Below are positions 5,047-12,133 of a stretch of 12,252 nt of DNA, in pieces (within the stretch, counting starts at the first letter, position 1; each line of letters starts with the position of its first letter). Below the pieces are notes generated by a model. That model was not told the origin of the DNA. It saw only the letters and a program-made list of their open reading frames with translations, and ran no database searches. The stretch comes from an uncultured Beijerinckiaceae bacterium (GTDB taxonomy: Bacteria > Pseudomonadota > Alphaproteobacteria > Rhizobiales > Beijerinckiaceae), in contig CALMGA010000144.1 of the NCBI GenBank assembly GCA_937863205.1, positions 1-12,252 on the forward strand, in the 5' to 3' direction. The translations under genes were made by a program, and so were the position numbers.

Positions 5047-7053
5047 ATGACGTCATCCGCGATTGCTGAAGACACCGCCTTCGACGCGGCGAGCGGCCTG
5101 ACCGGCGCGATCGGGCGCGCGGTCGACGCCCTGCTGCGCCGGCAGCGCCCGGACGGCCATTTCCTGTTCGATCTCGAAGCCGATGCGGCGATCCCGGCCG
5201 AATACGTCCTCATCAAGCACTTCCTCGGCGAGGTCGATCCGGCCGAAGAGCGGATCCATGCCAACTACCTGCGCCGCCGGCAGGAAGCGCACGGCGGCTG
5301 GCCGATGCTGGTCAAGGGCCGCTGCTCGGTGTCGGCCAGCGTGAAGTGCTACTTCGCCCTGAAGGCGGCCGGCGACCCGGTCGACGCGCCCCACATGGTG
5401 CGCGCCCGCGCCGCGATCCTGGCCGGCGGCGGCGCGGTCAAGGTCAACATCTTCACCCGCATCACGCTGGCCCTGTTCGGCATCGTGCCGTGGCGGGCGG
5501 TGCCGGTGATGCCGGTCGAGCTGATGCACGCGCCGGGCTGGTTCCCGTTCCACCTGTTCAAGATCTCGTTCTGGGCGCGCGACACGCTGGCGCCCTTGAT
5601 GGTGTTGATGTCGTTGAAGCCCCGCGCGGTGAACCCGCGCGGCATCACGCTCGACGAACTCTTCCTGCAGCCGCCCCACACCGTGCGGCACTGGCCGCAG
5701 ACAGACAACCAGGTCGGCCCGTGGGGCGCGGTGTTCGGCGCCCTTGATCGCCTGCTGCGCATCGCCGAGCCGTTGTTTCCCAAGCGCACCCGCGCCACCG
5801 CCATCGCCAAGGCGGTCGCCTTCGTGCGCGAGCGCCTCAACGGCGAGGACGGCTTCGGCGCGATCTTTCCCTCGATCGCCTACACCCTGATGATGTTCAA
5901 GATCCTGGGCGAGCCGGAAGGCCAGCCCGACATGCTGAGCGCCCGCGCCGCCTTTGCCAAGCTGGTCGCCCACGGCGACGGCGAGGCGTTCTGCCAGCCC
6001 TGCCTGTCGCCGGTGTGGGACACGGTTCTGTCGGCGCAGGCCCTGATGGAGGCGGCTGCGGGCGAGCCGCTGGCCGGCTGCGGCCCGATCGGCGTCGAGC
6101 CCGACGTCGAGGCGTCGGTGGTGCGCGCGCTCGACTGGCTGCTGCCGCAGCAGATCCTCGACCTCAAGGGAGACTGGGCCTACAAGCGCCCCGACCTGCG
6201 TCCGGGCGGCTGGACGTTCATGTACTCCAACCCGCACTATCCCGACCTCGACGACACCGCCGTGATCGTGATGGCACTGGACAGGGCGCGCCGCGACACC
6301 GGCACAGTCCGCTACGACGAGCCGATCGCGCGGGCGCTGGAATGGTGCCTGGGAATGCAAAGCCGCAACGGCGGCTGGGCCTCCTACGACGTCGACAACA
6401 CGGCGTACTACCTCAACTACATCCCCTTCGCCGACCACGGCGCCCTGCTTGATCCGCCCACCGCCGACGTCACCGCCCGCGTGGTGGCGATGCTGGGGCA
6501 ACTCGGCGACCATCCCGCCACCCGCGAGCCGCTCAAGCGCGGCCTCGACTACCTGTTCGCCGAGCAACACGCCGAGGGCAGCTGGTTCGGCCGGTGGGGC
6601 ATCAACTACGTTTACGGCACCTGGTCGGTGCTGTGCGCCTTCGCCGCCGCGGGCGTCGCGCCCGACCATCCGGCCATCCGCCGCGGCGTGGCCTGGCTCG
6701 CGCGCATCCAGAACGCCGATGGCGGCTGGGGCGAGGACGACCAGGGCTATGCCGTGCACTACGATGGCTACGTCCCTTCGGCCAGCGCCGCCTCGCAGAC
6801 CGCCTGGGCGCTTCTCGGGCTGATGGCGGCCGGCGAGGTGGCGAGCCCAGCGGTGCGCCGCGGCATCGCCTATCTTCGGGACACCCAGGCGGGCGATGGT
6901 TTCTGGGAGGAGGACCTCCACACCGGCACCGGCTTCCCCCGCGTCTTCTACCTGCGCTACGACGGCTACCCCAAGTTCTTCCCGCTGCTGGCGCTGGCCC
7001 GCTACCGCAATCTCACCCGCGGGTCCGCGCAGGGATCGCTGCCGGGGTTCTGA
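5047..7053 (+). CDS. shc: Squalene-hopene cyclase
   Basis: Shc cyclises squalene to hopene/hopanol, the first committed step to hopanoids, on the cytoplasmic membrane. The 668-residue product matches the family end to end: DGHFLFDLEADAAIPAEYVL (36-55), RRQEAHGGWP (77-86), ASVKCYFALKAAG, TRITLALFGIVPWRAVPVMPVE, the catalytic acid motif DLDDTA (400-405), QSRNGGWASYDVDN (438-451), IPFADHGALLDPPTADVTARV, GSWFGRWGINYVYGTWSVL (511-529), QNADGGWG (555-562), SQTAWALLGLMAAG, and WEEDLHTGTGFPRVFYLRYDGYPKFFPL near the end. Several QW repeats (Q-x3-G-x-W) are present, and the DxDD acid that protonates squalene is intact, so the enzyme should be active. The ATG at 5047 has a weak GGGGAAG about 11 bases upstream. 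None of hpnC, hpnD or hpnE (squalene synthesis) or other hopanoid-tailoring genes is next to it. It is followed by a P450 gene on the same strand. Confidence 0.96.
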   Translation: MTSSAIAEDTAFDAASGLTGAIGRAVDALLRRQRPDGHFLFDLEADAAIPAEYVLIKHFLGEVDPAEERIHANYLRRRQEAHGGWPMLVKGRCSVSASVKCYFALKAAGDPVDAPHMVRARAAILAGGGAVKVNIFTRITLALFGIVPWRAVPVMPVELMHAPGWFPFHLFKISFWARDTLAPLMVLMSLKPRAVNPRGITLDELFLQPPHTVRHWPQTDNQVGPWGAVFGALDRLLRIAEPLFPKRTRATAIAKAVAFVRERLNGEDGFGAIFPSIAYTLMMFKILGEPEGQPDMLSARAAFAKLVAHGDGEAFCQPCLSPVWDTVLSAQALMEAAAGEPLAGCGPIGVEPDVEASVVRALDWLLPQQILDLKGDWAYKRPDLRPGGWTFMYSNPHYPDLDDTAVIVMALDRARRDTGTVRYDEPIARALEWCLGMQSRNGGWASYDVDNTAYYLNYIPFADHGALLDPPTADVTARVVAMLGQLGDHPATREPLKRGLDYLFAEQHAEGSWFGRWGINYVYGTWSVLCAFAAAGVAPDHPAIRRGVAWLARIQNADGGWGEDDQGYAVHYDGYVPSASAASQTAWALLGLMAAGEVASPAVRRGIAYLRDTQAGDGFWEEDLHTGTGFPRVFYLRYDGYPKFFPLLALARYRNLTRGSAQGSLPGF

Positions 7054-7114
7054 CCGACATGCCTCCACCTCACCCTACCGACGGGGCGACGGCCCGACGA
7101 CGGTCGGCCAAGCC

Positions 7115-8350
7115 GTGACCAGGTCCGTGGCCTGGAATCCGTCCCGCCAGGGCGATCCCTTCGCTTATTACGCCCGGCTGCGGCGGCACACGCCGGTGAT
7201 CCGCGCCAGGATCCCGACGCGCGGCACCGGCTGGGTGGTGACGCGCTACGACGACGTGGCGCAGGTGCTCAAGGACTCGCGCTTCTCGGCCGATCCCCGG
7301 TATTCCAACAACCCGCCGCTGTTCGGCTTCGGCGGCCGGCTCGCCCCCAAGCTCATCAAGCTCGTCGGCGACTCGATGATCTGCGTCGACGATCCCGCCC
7401 ACGCCCGGCTGCGCAAGCTGGTCGCCAAGGCCTTCACCCCGCGCTCGATCGAGGACATGGAAGCGCCGGTGCGGGCCGCCGTCGCGACGCTGCTGGACGA
7501 TCTGGCGGCGCAGGCCGGCCCGGTCGACCTCATTTCGCGCTTCGCCCTGCCGCTGCCGCTCGACGTCATCTCCGACATGCTCGGCATCCCCGCCGACTGG
7601 CGGCTGTCGTTCCACCATCAGATCGTGCGCCTGATCGAGGTCAACGATCAGCCGGTGAAGCGCGCCATCCGCTGGGCCCCCGCGATGCCGAAGCTGGTGC
7701 GCTTCTTCGAACGCCTGATCGAACTGAAGCGCCGCGCCCCCGACGACAGGCTGATCGCACGCCTGATCGCCGCCGAGGACGCCGGCGACCATCTCAGCCG
7801 CGACGAGCTGGTGGCGATGATCTTCCTGCTGCTGTTCGCCGGCCACGAAACGTCGGTGAACCTGATCGGCAACGGCGTGCTGGCCCTGCTCGACCATCCC
7901 GACCAGATGGCGCTGCTGCGCGAGCGGCCGGAGCTGATGGACGGCGCCGTCGAGGAACTGCTGCGCTTCACCAGCCCGGTCGAATACGGCACCATGCGCT
8001 TCGCCAGGGAGCCGGTCGCGATCGGTGGCGTGACCATCGCGCCGGGCGAGATGGTGATGGCGCTGCATGCCTCCGCCAACCGCGACGAGACCGCCTTCGC
8101 CGAGCCGGATCGCCTCGATGTGACAAGGCCTCCCGGCCGCCACCTCGCGTTCGGCGCCGGGCTGCACTATTGCATCGGCGCCGCGCTTGGCCGGATGGAA
8201 ACGCGCCTCGCCCTGCAGGCCCTGCTCGCCCGCTTCCCCGACGTGCGGCTCGCCGTGCCGCGCGAAAGTCTGCGCTGGCGCCAGTCCAGCGGTTTGCGCG
8301 GGCTGGTGGCGCTGCCGCTGCAACTCCGATCCCGGAGCATCGGACCGTAG
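7115..8350 (+). CDS. Soluble bacterial cytochrome P450
   Basis: The 411-residue protein is a class I bacterial P450 without a membrane anchor. Family landmarks are in order: GTGWVVTRYDDVAQVLKD (37-54), the helix-C region DDPAHARLRKLVAKAFTPR (92-110), the I-helix oxygen-binding AGHET (242-246), ExxR as EELLR (E281, R284), HASANRDETAFAEPDRLDVTR (318-338), and the heme loop FGAGLHYCIG (346-355) with Cys353 as heme ligand. It would hydroxylate or epoxidise an organic substrate with electrons from a ferredoxin and reductase, neither encoded here. The start is taken as GTG at 7115, where protein similarity begins; it overlaps the stop of a 19-codon ORF (7059-7118) as GTGA. A second in-frame GTG at 7127 is possible. 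The 61-base spacing after shc implies co-transcription and makes a hopanoid or related triterpene a plausible, unproven substrate. Confidence 0.9.
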   Translation: MTRSVAWNPSRQGDPFAYYARLRRHTPVIRARIPTRGTGWVVTRYDDVAQVLKDSRFSADPRYSNNPPLFGFGGRLAPKLIKLVGDSMICVDDPAHARLRKLVAKAFTPRSIEDMEAPVRAAVATLLDDLAAQAGPVDLISRFALPLPLDVISDMLGIPADWRLSFHHQIVRLIEVNDQPVKRAIRWAPAMPKLVRFFERLIELKRRAPDDRLIARLIAAEDAGDHLSRDELVAMIFLLLFAGHETSVNLIGNGVLALLDHPDQMALLRERPELMDGAVEELLRFTSPVEYGTMRFAREPVAIGGVTIAPGEMVMALHASANRDETAFAEPDRLDVTRPPGRHLAFGAGLHYCIGAALGRMETRLALQALLARFPDVRLAVPRESLRWRQSSGLRGLVALPLQLRSRSIGP

Positions 8351-8363
8351 CCGCTGCGCACTT

Positions 8364-8399
8364 TTCGGTCCGGTGTTCTGGCGACCGGAGAGGGCCGAA
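8364..8399. other. Bulged inverted repeat between convergent P450 and ptsH genes
   Basis: TTCGG-TCCGGT (8364-8374) pairs with ACCGGA (8384-8389) and, past a 5-base bulge, CCGAA (8395-8399), for 11 pairs around a 9-base loop. It lies in the 112-base spacer between two converging genes, where a bidirectional terminator is expected. Neither strand has a T-run after the stem: the plus-strand TTTT is before it. Intrinsic termination is therefore unproven. Confidence 0.35.
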
Positions 8400-8462
8400 G
8401 GGGTGGGAGGCGCCGCCGTCCCGGCGAGCGGATGCCCCCGGACTGACCTCGCCTTTCCCGTC

Positions 8463-8762
8463 CTATTCGTCCTCGCCGAAACGGCCGGCGACGAGGGTGG
8501 CGATGGCGTCGAGCGCGGCGGCGGCCTGCGAACCCTCGGCGGCGACGAGGATGGTGGAGCCGATGCCCGCCCCCAGCGTCAGGATGCCCATGATTGAGGT
8601 GCCGCCGACGGTGTCGCCGTTGCGGCTCACGGTGATGGCGGCGTCGAAGCCTTCGGCGCACTGCACGAACTTGGCGGTGGCGCGGGCGTGCAGGCCGCGC
8701 CGGTTGACGATGGGCAGCTCACGGGTCAGGACGGCTCCGTTCCCGCGCGTTTGGCCGCTCAT
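8463..8762 (-). CDS. ptsH: HPr phosphocarrier protein
   Basis: The 99-residue HPr has NRRGLHARATAKFV (20-33) with the active His25, phosphorylated by Enzyme I, and GGTSIMGILTLGAG (53-66) with Ser56, equivalent to the Ser46 regulatory site phosphorylated by HprK. Both sites present together with hprK nearby fits the alphaproteobacterial regulatory PTS, which controls carbon and nitrogen metabolism rather than carrying out sugar uptake. The N-terminus is about ten residues longer than in E. coli HPr. The ATG overlaps the EIIA stop (ATGA, 8759-8762), so the two are translationally coupled and made in a fixed ratio. The gene ends the chvI-to-ptsH run and faces the P450 gene convergently. Confidence 0.95.
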   Translation of the reverse strand: MSGQTRGNGAVLTRELPIVNRRGLHARATAKFVQCAEGFDAAITVSRNGDTVGGTSIMGILTLGAGIGSTILVAAEGSQAAAALDAIATLVAGRFGEDE

Positions 8763-9160
8763 TTGCCGCTCAGGACGCGGCTGGCCACGTAGATGTACTT
8801 GCGTCCGGCGTCCTGCGCCTGGATCACCGCCTGCTCCAGGCTCGCCGCCTCGCGCACCGAGGCGAGCTTGATCAGCATCGGCAGGTTGATGCCTGCGACG
8901 ACCTCGACATGGGCGCCGTTCATCACGGATATGGCGAGGTTCGACGGGGTGCCGCCGAACATGTCGGTGAGCAGCACCACGCCCGAGCCGCTATCGACCT
9001 CGCTTACCGCGTCGATGATGTCGCCGCGCCGGCGCTCGATGTCGTCGTCGGGTCCGATCGAAACGGTGGCGACCTGCTGCTGCGGGCCGACGACGTGTTC
9101 CAGGGCGGCGCGAAACTGCGTCGCCAGTTCGCCATGGGTGACGAGCACCATGCCGATCAC
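8759..9160 (-). CDS. manX: PTS EIIA component, mannose/fructose (EIIA-Man) family
   Basis: The 133-residue stand-alone EIIA-Man domain has the phosphorylatable His9 in MVLVTHGELA (residues 4-13). The GVVLLTDMFGGTPSNLA segment and NLPMLIKLAS are further family hallmarks. It accepts phosphate from HPr-His. No EIIB, EIIC or EIID is present, so its role is regulatory; in related alphaproteobacteria EIIA-Man proteins are output regulators of the nitrogen-PTS branch. The frame is open for 98 codons upstream to an ATG at 9454, but that part is arginine-rich, has no similarity I recognise, and lies outside the domain. I therefore chose the GTG at 9160, where the protein begins just before the conserved IGMVLVTHG. 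GGGAG about 10 bases upstream is a moderate ribosome binding site. Confidence 0.92.
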   Translation of the reverse strand: MIGMVLVTHGELATQFRAALEHVVGPQQQVATVSIGPDDDIERRRGDIIDAVSEVDSGSGVVLLTDMFGGTPSNLAISVMNGAHVEVVAGINLPMLIKLASVREAASLEQAVIQAQDAGRKYIYVASRVLSGK

Positions 9161-9487
9161 GGGCGTTTCGCTCCCGCGTGTCTGTCCACCGCCTGCCCGT
9201 TCAGCGCCTGCCGGCGCGGCGAGAGCGATTCGCCCGACCTCGGCGCGGGCGTGACCGCAGCTGCCGCAAACGCCGGACGCGCCGCAAACATAGGTGCAAC
9301 TCGGCGCAAGCTGCCCATACCCGTCACCGTTTCGGGCAGAAGATCGCCGGTCATGTTCCGACGCATTTGCAAATCTTGAACTCTCGTCCTCGCTCGTGCC
9401 GCCCATGCGCCTTCGCCGCCCATGGTCAACGATGCCGAAACGTCCAGCAAACATTTCTTAAGTAGAACGCTTCGAGCTTACCAACTG
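9161..9487 (-). other. 327-base non-coding spacer between hprK and the EIIA gene
   Basis: No credible gene is seen on either strand. The open frames here encode Arg-rich or low-complexity peptides without family motifs. The part at about 9430-9490 is notably more AT-rich than the surrounding genes, as expected of a promoter. Elements such as TTTGCAAAT (9365-9374 region) and the CTTAAG at 9457-9462 stand out by composition only. The most likely content is a promoter for EIIA-ptsH and a long 5' leader. Confidence 0.5.
9456..9484 (-). promoter_or_regulatory. Candidate promoter for the EIIA-ptsH pair
   Basis: On the minus strand TTGGTA (9484-9479) and TTAAGA (9461-9456) are separated by exactly 17 bases, just after the hprK stop codon. 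This resembles a sigma-70-type promoter with a partly conserved -35 and -10. A transcript from here would have a leader of nearly 300 bases before the EIIA start. Confidence 0.35.
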
Positions 9488-10078
9488 TTATTTTGCACGA
9501 TCCGCCGCGATCCTGCATCGTTTTCGCCGAGTGTGTGATCGATCCGCCGCTCCGGCGACCACGCGCCACCAGTCGAGGACGAGGGAGAAGTCGCCGCCAC
9601 GCGCGAGTCGCAGCACGGGAAGATCGTCCAGCAGCCGCGCCGCCGCCTCCGGCGCCCACGCCATCGGCTCGCTTTCGGCGAGGTGCGCGATCTCGACCCG
9701 GCCGGCGACCGGCGCCCGCTCGCGCCAAGGCATCGCCACGAGGCCGAGGCCGCGGCGCTCGATGAACCCGGCCGTGCGCGGATGCGGCCGCGCGAGGATC
9801 CGCCCATCCCCGCGCAGCGAAAGAAGCACGCGGTCGTCGCCGACGAGCACGATGCGCCGTCCGGGCCGGGAAGCGGCGACGAGGGCCAGCGCCAGCGTGC
9901 TCTTGCCAGAGCCCGAGGCGCCGCGGATCACGAGTGCGCGACCGTTGATCGCGACGGCGGTGGCGTGCAGGCCGCCGGCGGGAACGCCGCGGGACGACGA
10001 GCCATCCGCGGGAGTGGCCGATGCTTCGAACGGGATCGGGCCACCGGGCGGAAGAGGCCGGGATCGCCTCAGCTCCAA
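9488..10078 (-). CDS. hprK: HPr kinase/phosphorylase, short alphaproteobacterial form
   Basis: HprK phosphorylates HPr on its regulatory serine with ATP and can reverse the reaction. This 196-residue protein has only the catalytic domain, as usual in alphaproteobacteria, where the N-terminal domain of the Firmicutes enzyme is missing. Visible are GLHATAVAINGRALVIRG (36-53), the Walker A loop GASGSGKS (53-60), the acidic LVGDDRV (78-84), and the HprK signature IERRGLGLV (106-114). No in-frame ATG or GTG exists before the domain. The TTG at 10078 is supported by GATGAGG ending 5 bases upstream. The start is 30 bases after the chvG stop and in the same frame. The C-terminal tail after about residue 175 (ADRSHTRRKRC) is basic and does not look conserved. 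Confidence 0.9.
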   Translation of the reverse strand: MELRRSRPLPPGGPIPFEASATPADGSSSRGVPAGGLHATAVAINGRALVIRGASGSGKSTLALALVAASRPGRRIVLVGDDRVLLSLRGDGRILARPHPRTAGFIERRGLGLVAMPWRERAPVAGRVEIAHLAESEPMAWAPEAAARLLDDLPVLRLARGGDFSLVLDWWRVVAGAADRSHTRRKRCRIAADRAK

Positions 10079-10108
10079 AGGCGCCTCATCACCCGCTCGC
10101 CGCGGACA

Positions 10109-11977
10109 TCAGTGCGCATCGCCCGTCGCCGGAAGCCAGACAACGAAGCGGGCGCCCAGGATCCGTCCGGGCTCGTCGTCGTCTCCATCGTCCGCGTCGG
10201 CCGGCTCGATCCGGTTGCTCGCCAGCACCGAGCCGCCGTGCACCTCGATGATCTGGCGCGAGATCGAGAGGCCCAGGCCGGAGTTCTGGCCGAAGCCGTG
10301 GTCTGGCCGGTCGGTGTAGAAGCGCTCGAAGATGCGCTCGAAGGCGTCGGCCGGGATGCCCGGCCCGTCATCGTCGACGACGACCTCGTAGCCCCGCTGG
10401 ACGAAGCCGCGCCCGGCCTTGCGCTGCGGGCGCAGCGCCACCCGGACGCTGCCGCCGTGCTTGGAAAAGGAACGGGCGTTGTCGATGAGGTTGTTGAACA
10501 CTTGGCCGAGACGCGAATCGTAGCCGTTGACGAGGATGGGGGTCGGCTCGCCGTCCTCCGTCCAGGCCGGGGCGACGTCGAGCGTGACGCGCACGTCGTT
10601 GCGCCCGATGCCGTTGGCGACCGCCACCACCGCTTCGAGAACCTGGACGAGGTCGACTTCCCGGCGGTCGGTGCGCCCCATCTCGGCATCGAGCCGCGAA
10701 GCATCGGAAATATCGGAGATCAGGCGGTCGAGGCGCTTGACGTCGTGCTGCACGATGGCGAGCAGGCGCTCCTGCGCCGAGGCGGTGCGGGCGATGGGCA
10801 GCGTTTCCACGGCCGAGCGCAGGCTGGTCAGCGGGTTCTTCAGCTCGTGGGCGACGTCGGCGGCGAAGCGCTCGATCGCCTCGATGCGATTGTACAGCGC
10901 CTTGGTCATATCGCGCAGCGAGCCCGACAAATGCCCGATCTCGTCGGACCGCGTGGTGAAGTCGGGGATCTCCTGGCGCGACTTGGTTCCGCGGCGCACC
11001 CGGTCGGCTGCCTCCGCCAGCCGGCGCATCGGCTCGGCGATGGTGCCGGCCAGGAACAATGACAGGGCCAGCATGATGGCGGCCGATATGAGAAAGATCT
11101 TGATGATGGCCCAGCGTTCGGCGGCGATGACCGAGTCGATGTCGCCGCCCAGGGTCGACAGCAGCAGCGCCCCCTGGACCGTCCGTCCGCTCTGGATGGG
11201 AACGGCGACCGAGATGATGGTGTCGCCCTTGCCGTTGACCCGGACCACGCTTTGCATCGTCCCGGTGAGCGCCGCGCCAACCTCGGGGAAGCTCTTGCCG
11301 TTGCGTCCGCCCGAGTCGTCGGGCCGCGGCGCTTCGGATCGGCCGAAGCCGCCCTTGACTGCGTTCCAGGTCTGCTCGATCAGCGTCGGCGCTTCCTCGC
11401 CGGCTGGCTCCGAGCGCTGATAGGTCGGCCGGCGCACCAGCGCCTTGGAGTCGATGAGCAGGTAGCTGTCGCGGTCGAAGATGCGGGCGCGGGTGCGCGT
11501 GGGCAGCACCAGCCGGCGCAGGACGGGACCGATGCGCTCGGGATTGATGGAAAACTCCAGCGACGGATTCGCCTCCTCGCCGGCCTTCTCGGCCGACAGG
11601 CCGGCGGCTGGTCCGGCCCGGCCGGAGGGGGCGGTCTGCAGCAGCTTCTCGGGATCGAGCTTGATGGCGTCGGTGTTGAGGCTGGCCGAGGCGGAGATCG
11701 CGGCGGCGATGATCTCGCCCTGCGTTTCCAGGCTCAGCACCCGGGCGTCGATCAGCCCTTCGCGGAACTGGTTGATGTAAAGGAAGCCGACCGCCAGGGC
11801 GACGAGGCCGCCGAGGTTGAGAAACACGATGCGCCGCGTCAGCGAGGAGGCGAAATGCGCCGTTGTGGCGCGCAGCAGCGGGCGGCTGCGCCGGATCAGG
11901 CCGCGGCCGACCCGGCGCACGCGCTTGGCCACACCGCCGAGCGAACCGGGCCGGGGTTGCTGGACATCGACGCTCAA
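10109..11977 (-). CDS. chvG: ChvG/ExoS-family sensor histidine kinase
   Basis: This is a 622-residue membrane histidine kinase of the ChvG-ChvI system, which in rhizobia and Agrobacterium responds to acid and envelope stress and controls exopolysaccharide, motility and host-interaction genes. Order: basic cytoplasmic N-terminus (1-49), TM1 (about 50-68), a periplasmic sensor region (about 69-287) with SYLLIDSKALVRRP and VVRVNGKGDTIISVAVPIQ, TM2 (about 289-311), HAMP (about 312-365), HisKA with phospho-acceptor His377 in VAHELKNPLTS, and HATPase with the N box FNNLIDNA (494-501), DDDGPGIP (535-542) and SGLGLSI (566-572). All catalytic boxes are intact. The only near start is TTG at 11977, since an in-frame TGA lies seven codons before it and no in-frame ATG is close; GTG at codon 16 is an alternative. 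It follows chvI across a repeat-containing spacer. Confidence 0.93.
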   Translation of the reverse strand: MSVDVQQPRPGSLGGVAKRVRRVGRGLIRRSRPLLRATTAHFASSLTRRIVFLNLGGLVALAVGFLYINQFREGLIDARVLSLETQGEIIAAAISASASLNTDAIKLDPEKLLQTAPSGRAGPAAGLSAEKAGEEANPSLEFSINPERIGPVLRRLVLPTRTRARIFDRDSYLLIDSKALVRRPTYQRSEPAGEEAPTLIEQTWNAVKGGFGRSEAPRPDDSGGRNGKSFPEVGAALTGTMQSVVRVNGKGDTIISVAVPIQSGRTVQGALLLSTLGGDIDSVIAAERWAIIKIFLISAAIMLALSLFLAGTIAEPMRRLAEAADRVRRGTKSRQEIPDFTTRSDEIGHLSGSLRDMTKALYNRIEAIERFAADVAHELKNPLTSLRSAVETLPIARTASAQERLLAIVQHDVKRLDRLISDISDASRLDAEMGRTDRREVDLVQVLEAVVAVANGIGRNDVRVTLDVAPAWTEDGEPTPILVNGYDSRLGQVFNNLIDNARSFSKHGGSVRVALRPQRKAGRGFVQRGYEVVVDDDGPGIPADAFERIFERFYTDRPDHGFGQNSGLGLSISRQIIEVHGGSVLASNRIEPADADDGDDDEPGRILGARFVVWLPATGDAH

Positions 11978-12010
11978 CGGACGTTCACCACACTGTCAGC
12001 GGGGCGCAAA

Positions 12011-12088
12011 GCTTGCCCGTTCGAAAAAAAGGCTTGCCCGCTCGAAAAGGCCTGCCGGTTCACAAAAAAGGCTTGCCGGTTCAGATCG
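12011..12088 (-). repeat. Four imperfect tandem repeats with T-tracts between chvI and chvG
   Basis: Units at 12011-12031, 12032-12049, 12050-12070 and 12071-12088 share the core GC(T/C)TGCC(C/G)G(T/C)TC on the plus strand. The first three are followed by an A-tract of 7, 4 and 6 bases (12024-12030, 12045-12048, 12064-12069). On the chvI-chvG sense strand each becomes a short GC-rich core such as GGCAAGCC followed by a T-run. The 21/18/21-base spacing and variable A-tracts suggest replication slippage. They occupy most of the 156-base spacer and do not code for anything recognisable. Confidence 0.85.
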
Positions 12089-12133
12089 CATCAGACGCGA
12101 GCCGCCCGGTCGCTGGGGCCGGCGAAGCGGCGG

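Noticed and set aside
5047..7053. Reading the DVDN at 448-451 of Shc as a degenerate catalytic motif
   Set aside because: The catalytic DxDD is the earlier DLDDTA at 400-405. The DVDN sequence is a separate conserved segment that normally follows a QW repeat.
5053..7068. 671-codon open frame on the minus strand, opposite shc
   Set aside because: It mirrors shc almost exactly and its product is rich in Arg, Ala, Gly and His with no family motif. Strong GC bias at third codon positions opens antisense frames like this. The plus strand has unmistakable Shc motifs throughout.
7070..8323. 417-codon minus-strand frame opposite the P450 gene
   Set aside because: It is an antisense shadow; the P450 heme loop, ExxR and I-helix are all on the plus strand.
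9161..9454. 98-residue N-terminal extension of the EIIA frame
   Set aside because: EIIA-Man domains start a few residues before the active-site strand, and the extension has no recognisable fold.
9683..11062. 459-codon plus-strand frame opposite hprK and chvG
   Set aside because: It spans two real genes and their junction on the other strand and shows no domain.
12011..12088. CRISPR array
   Set aside because: The units are about 20 bases, imperfect and contiguous, without unique spacers, and no cas gene is present.
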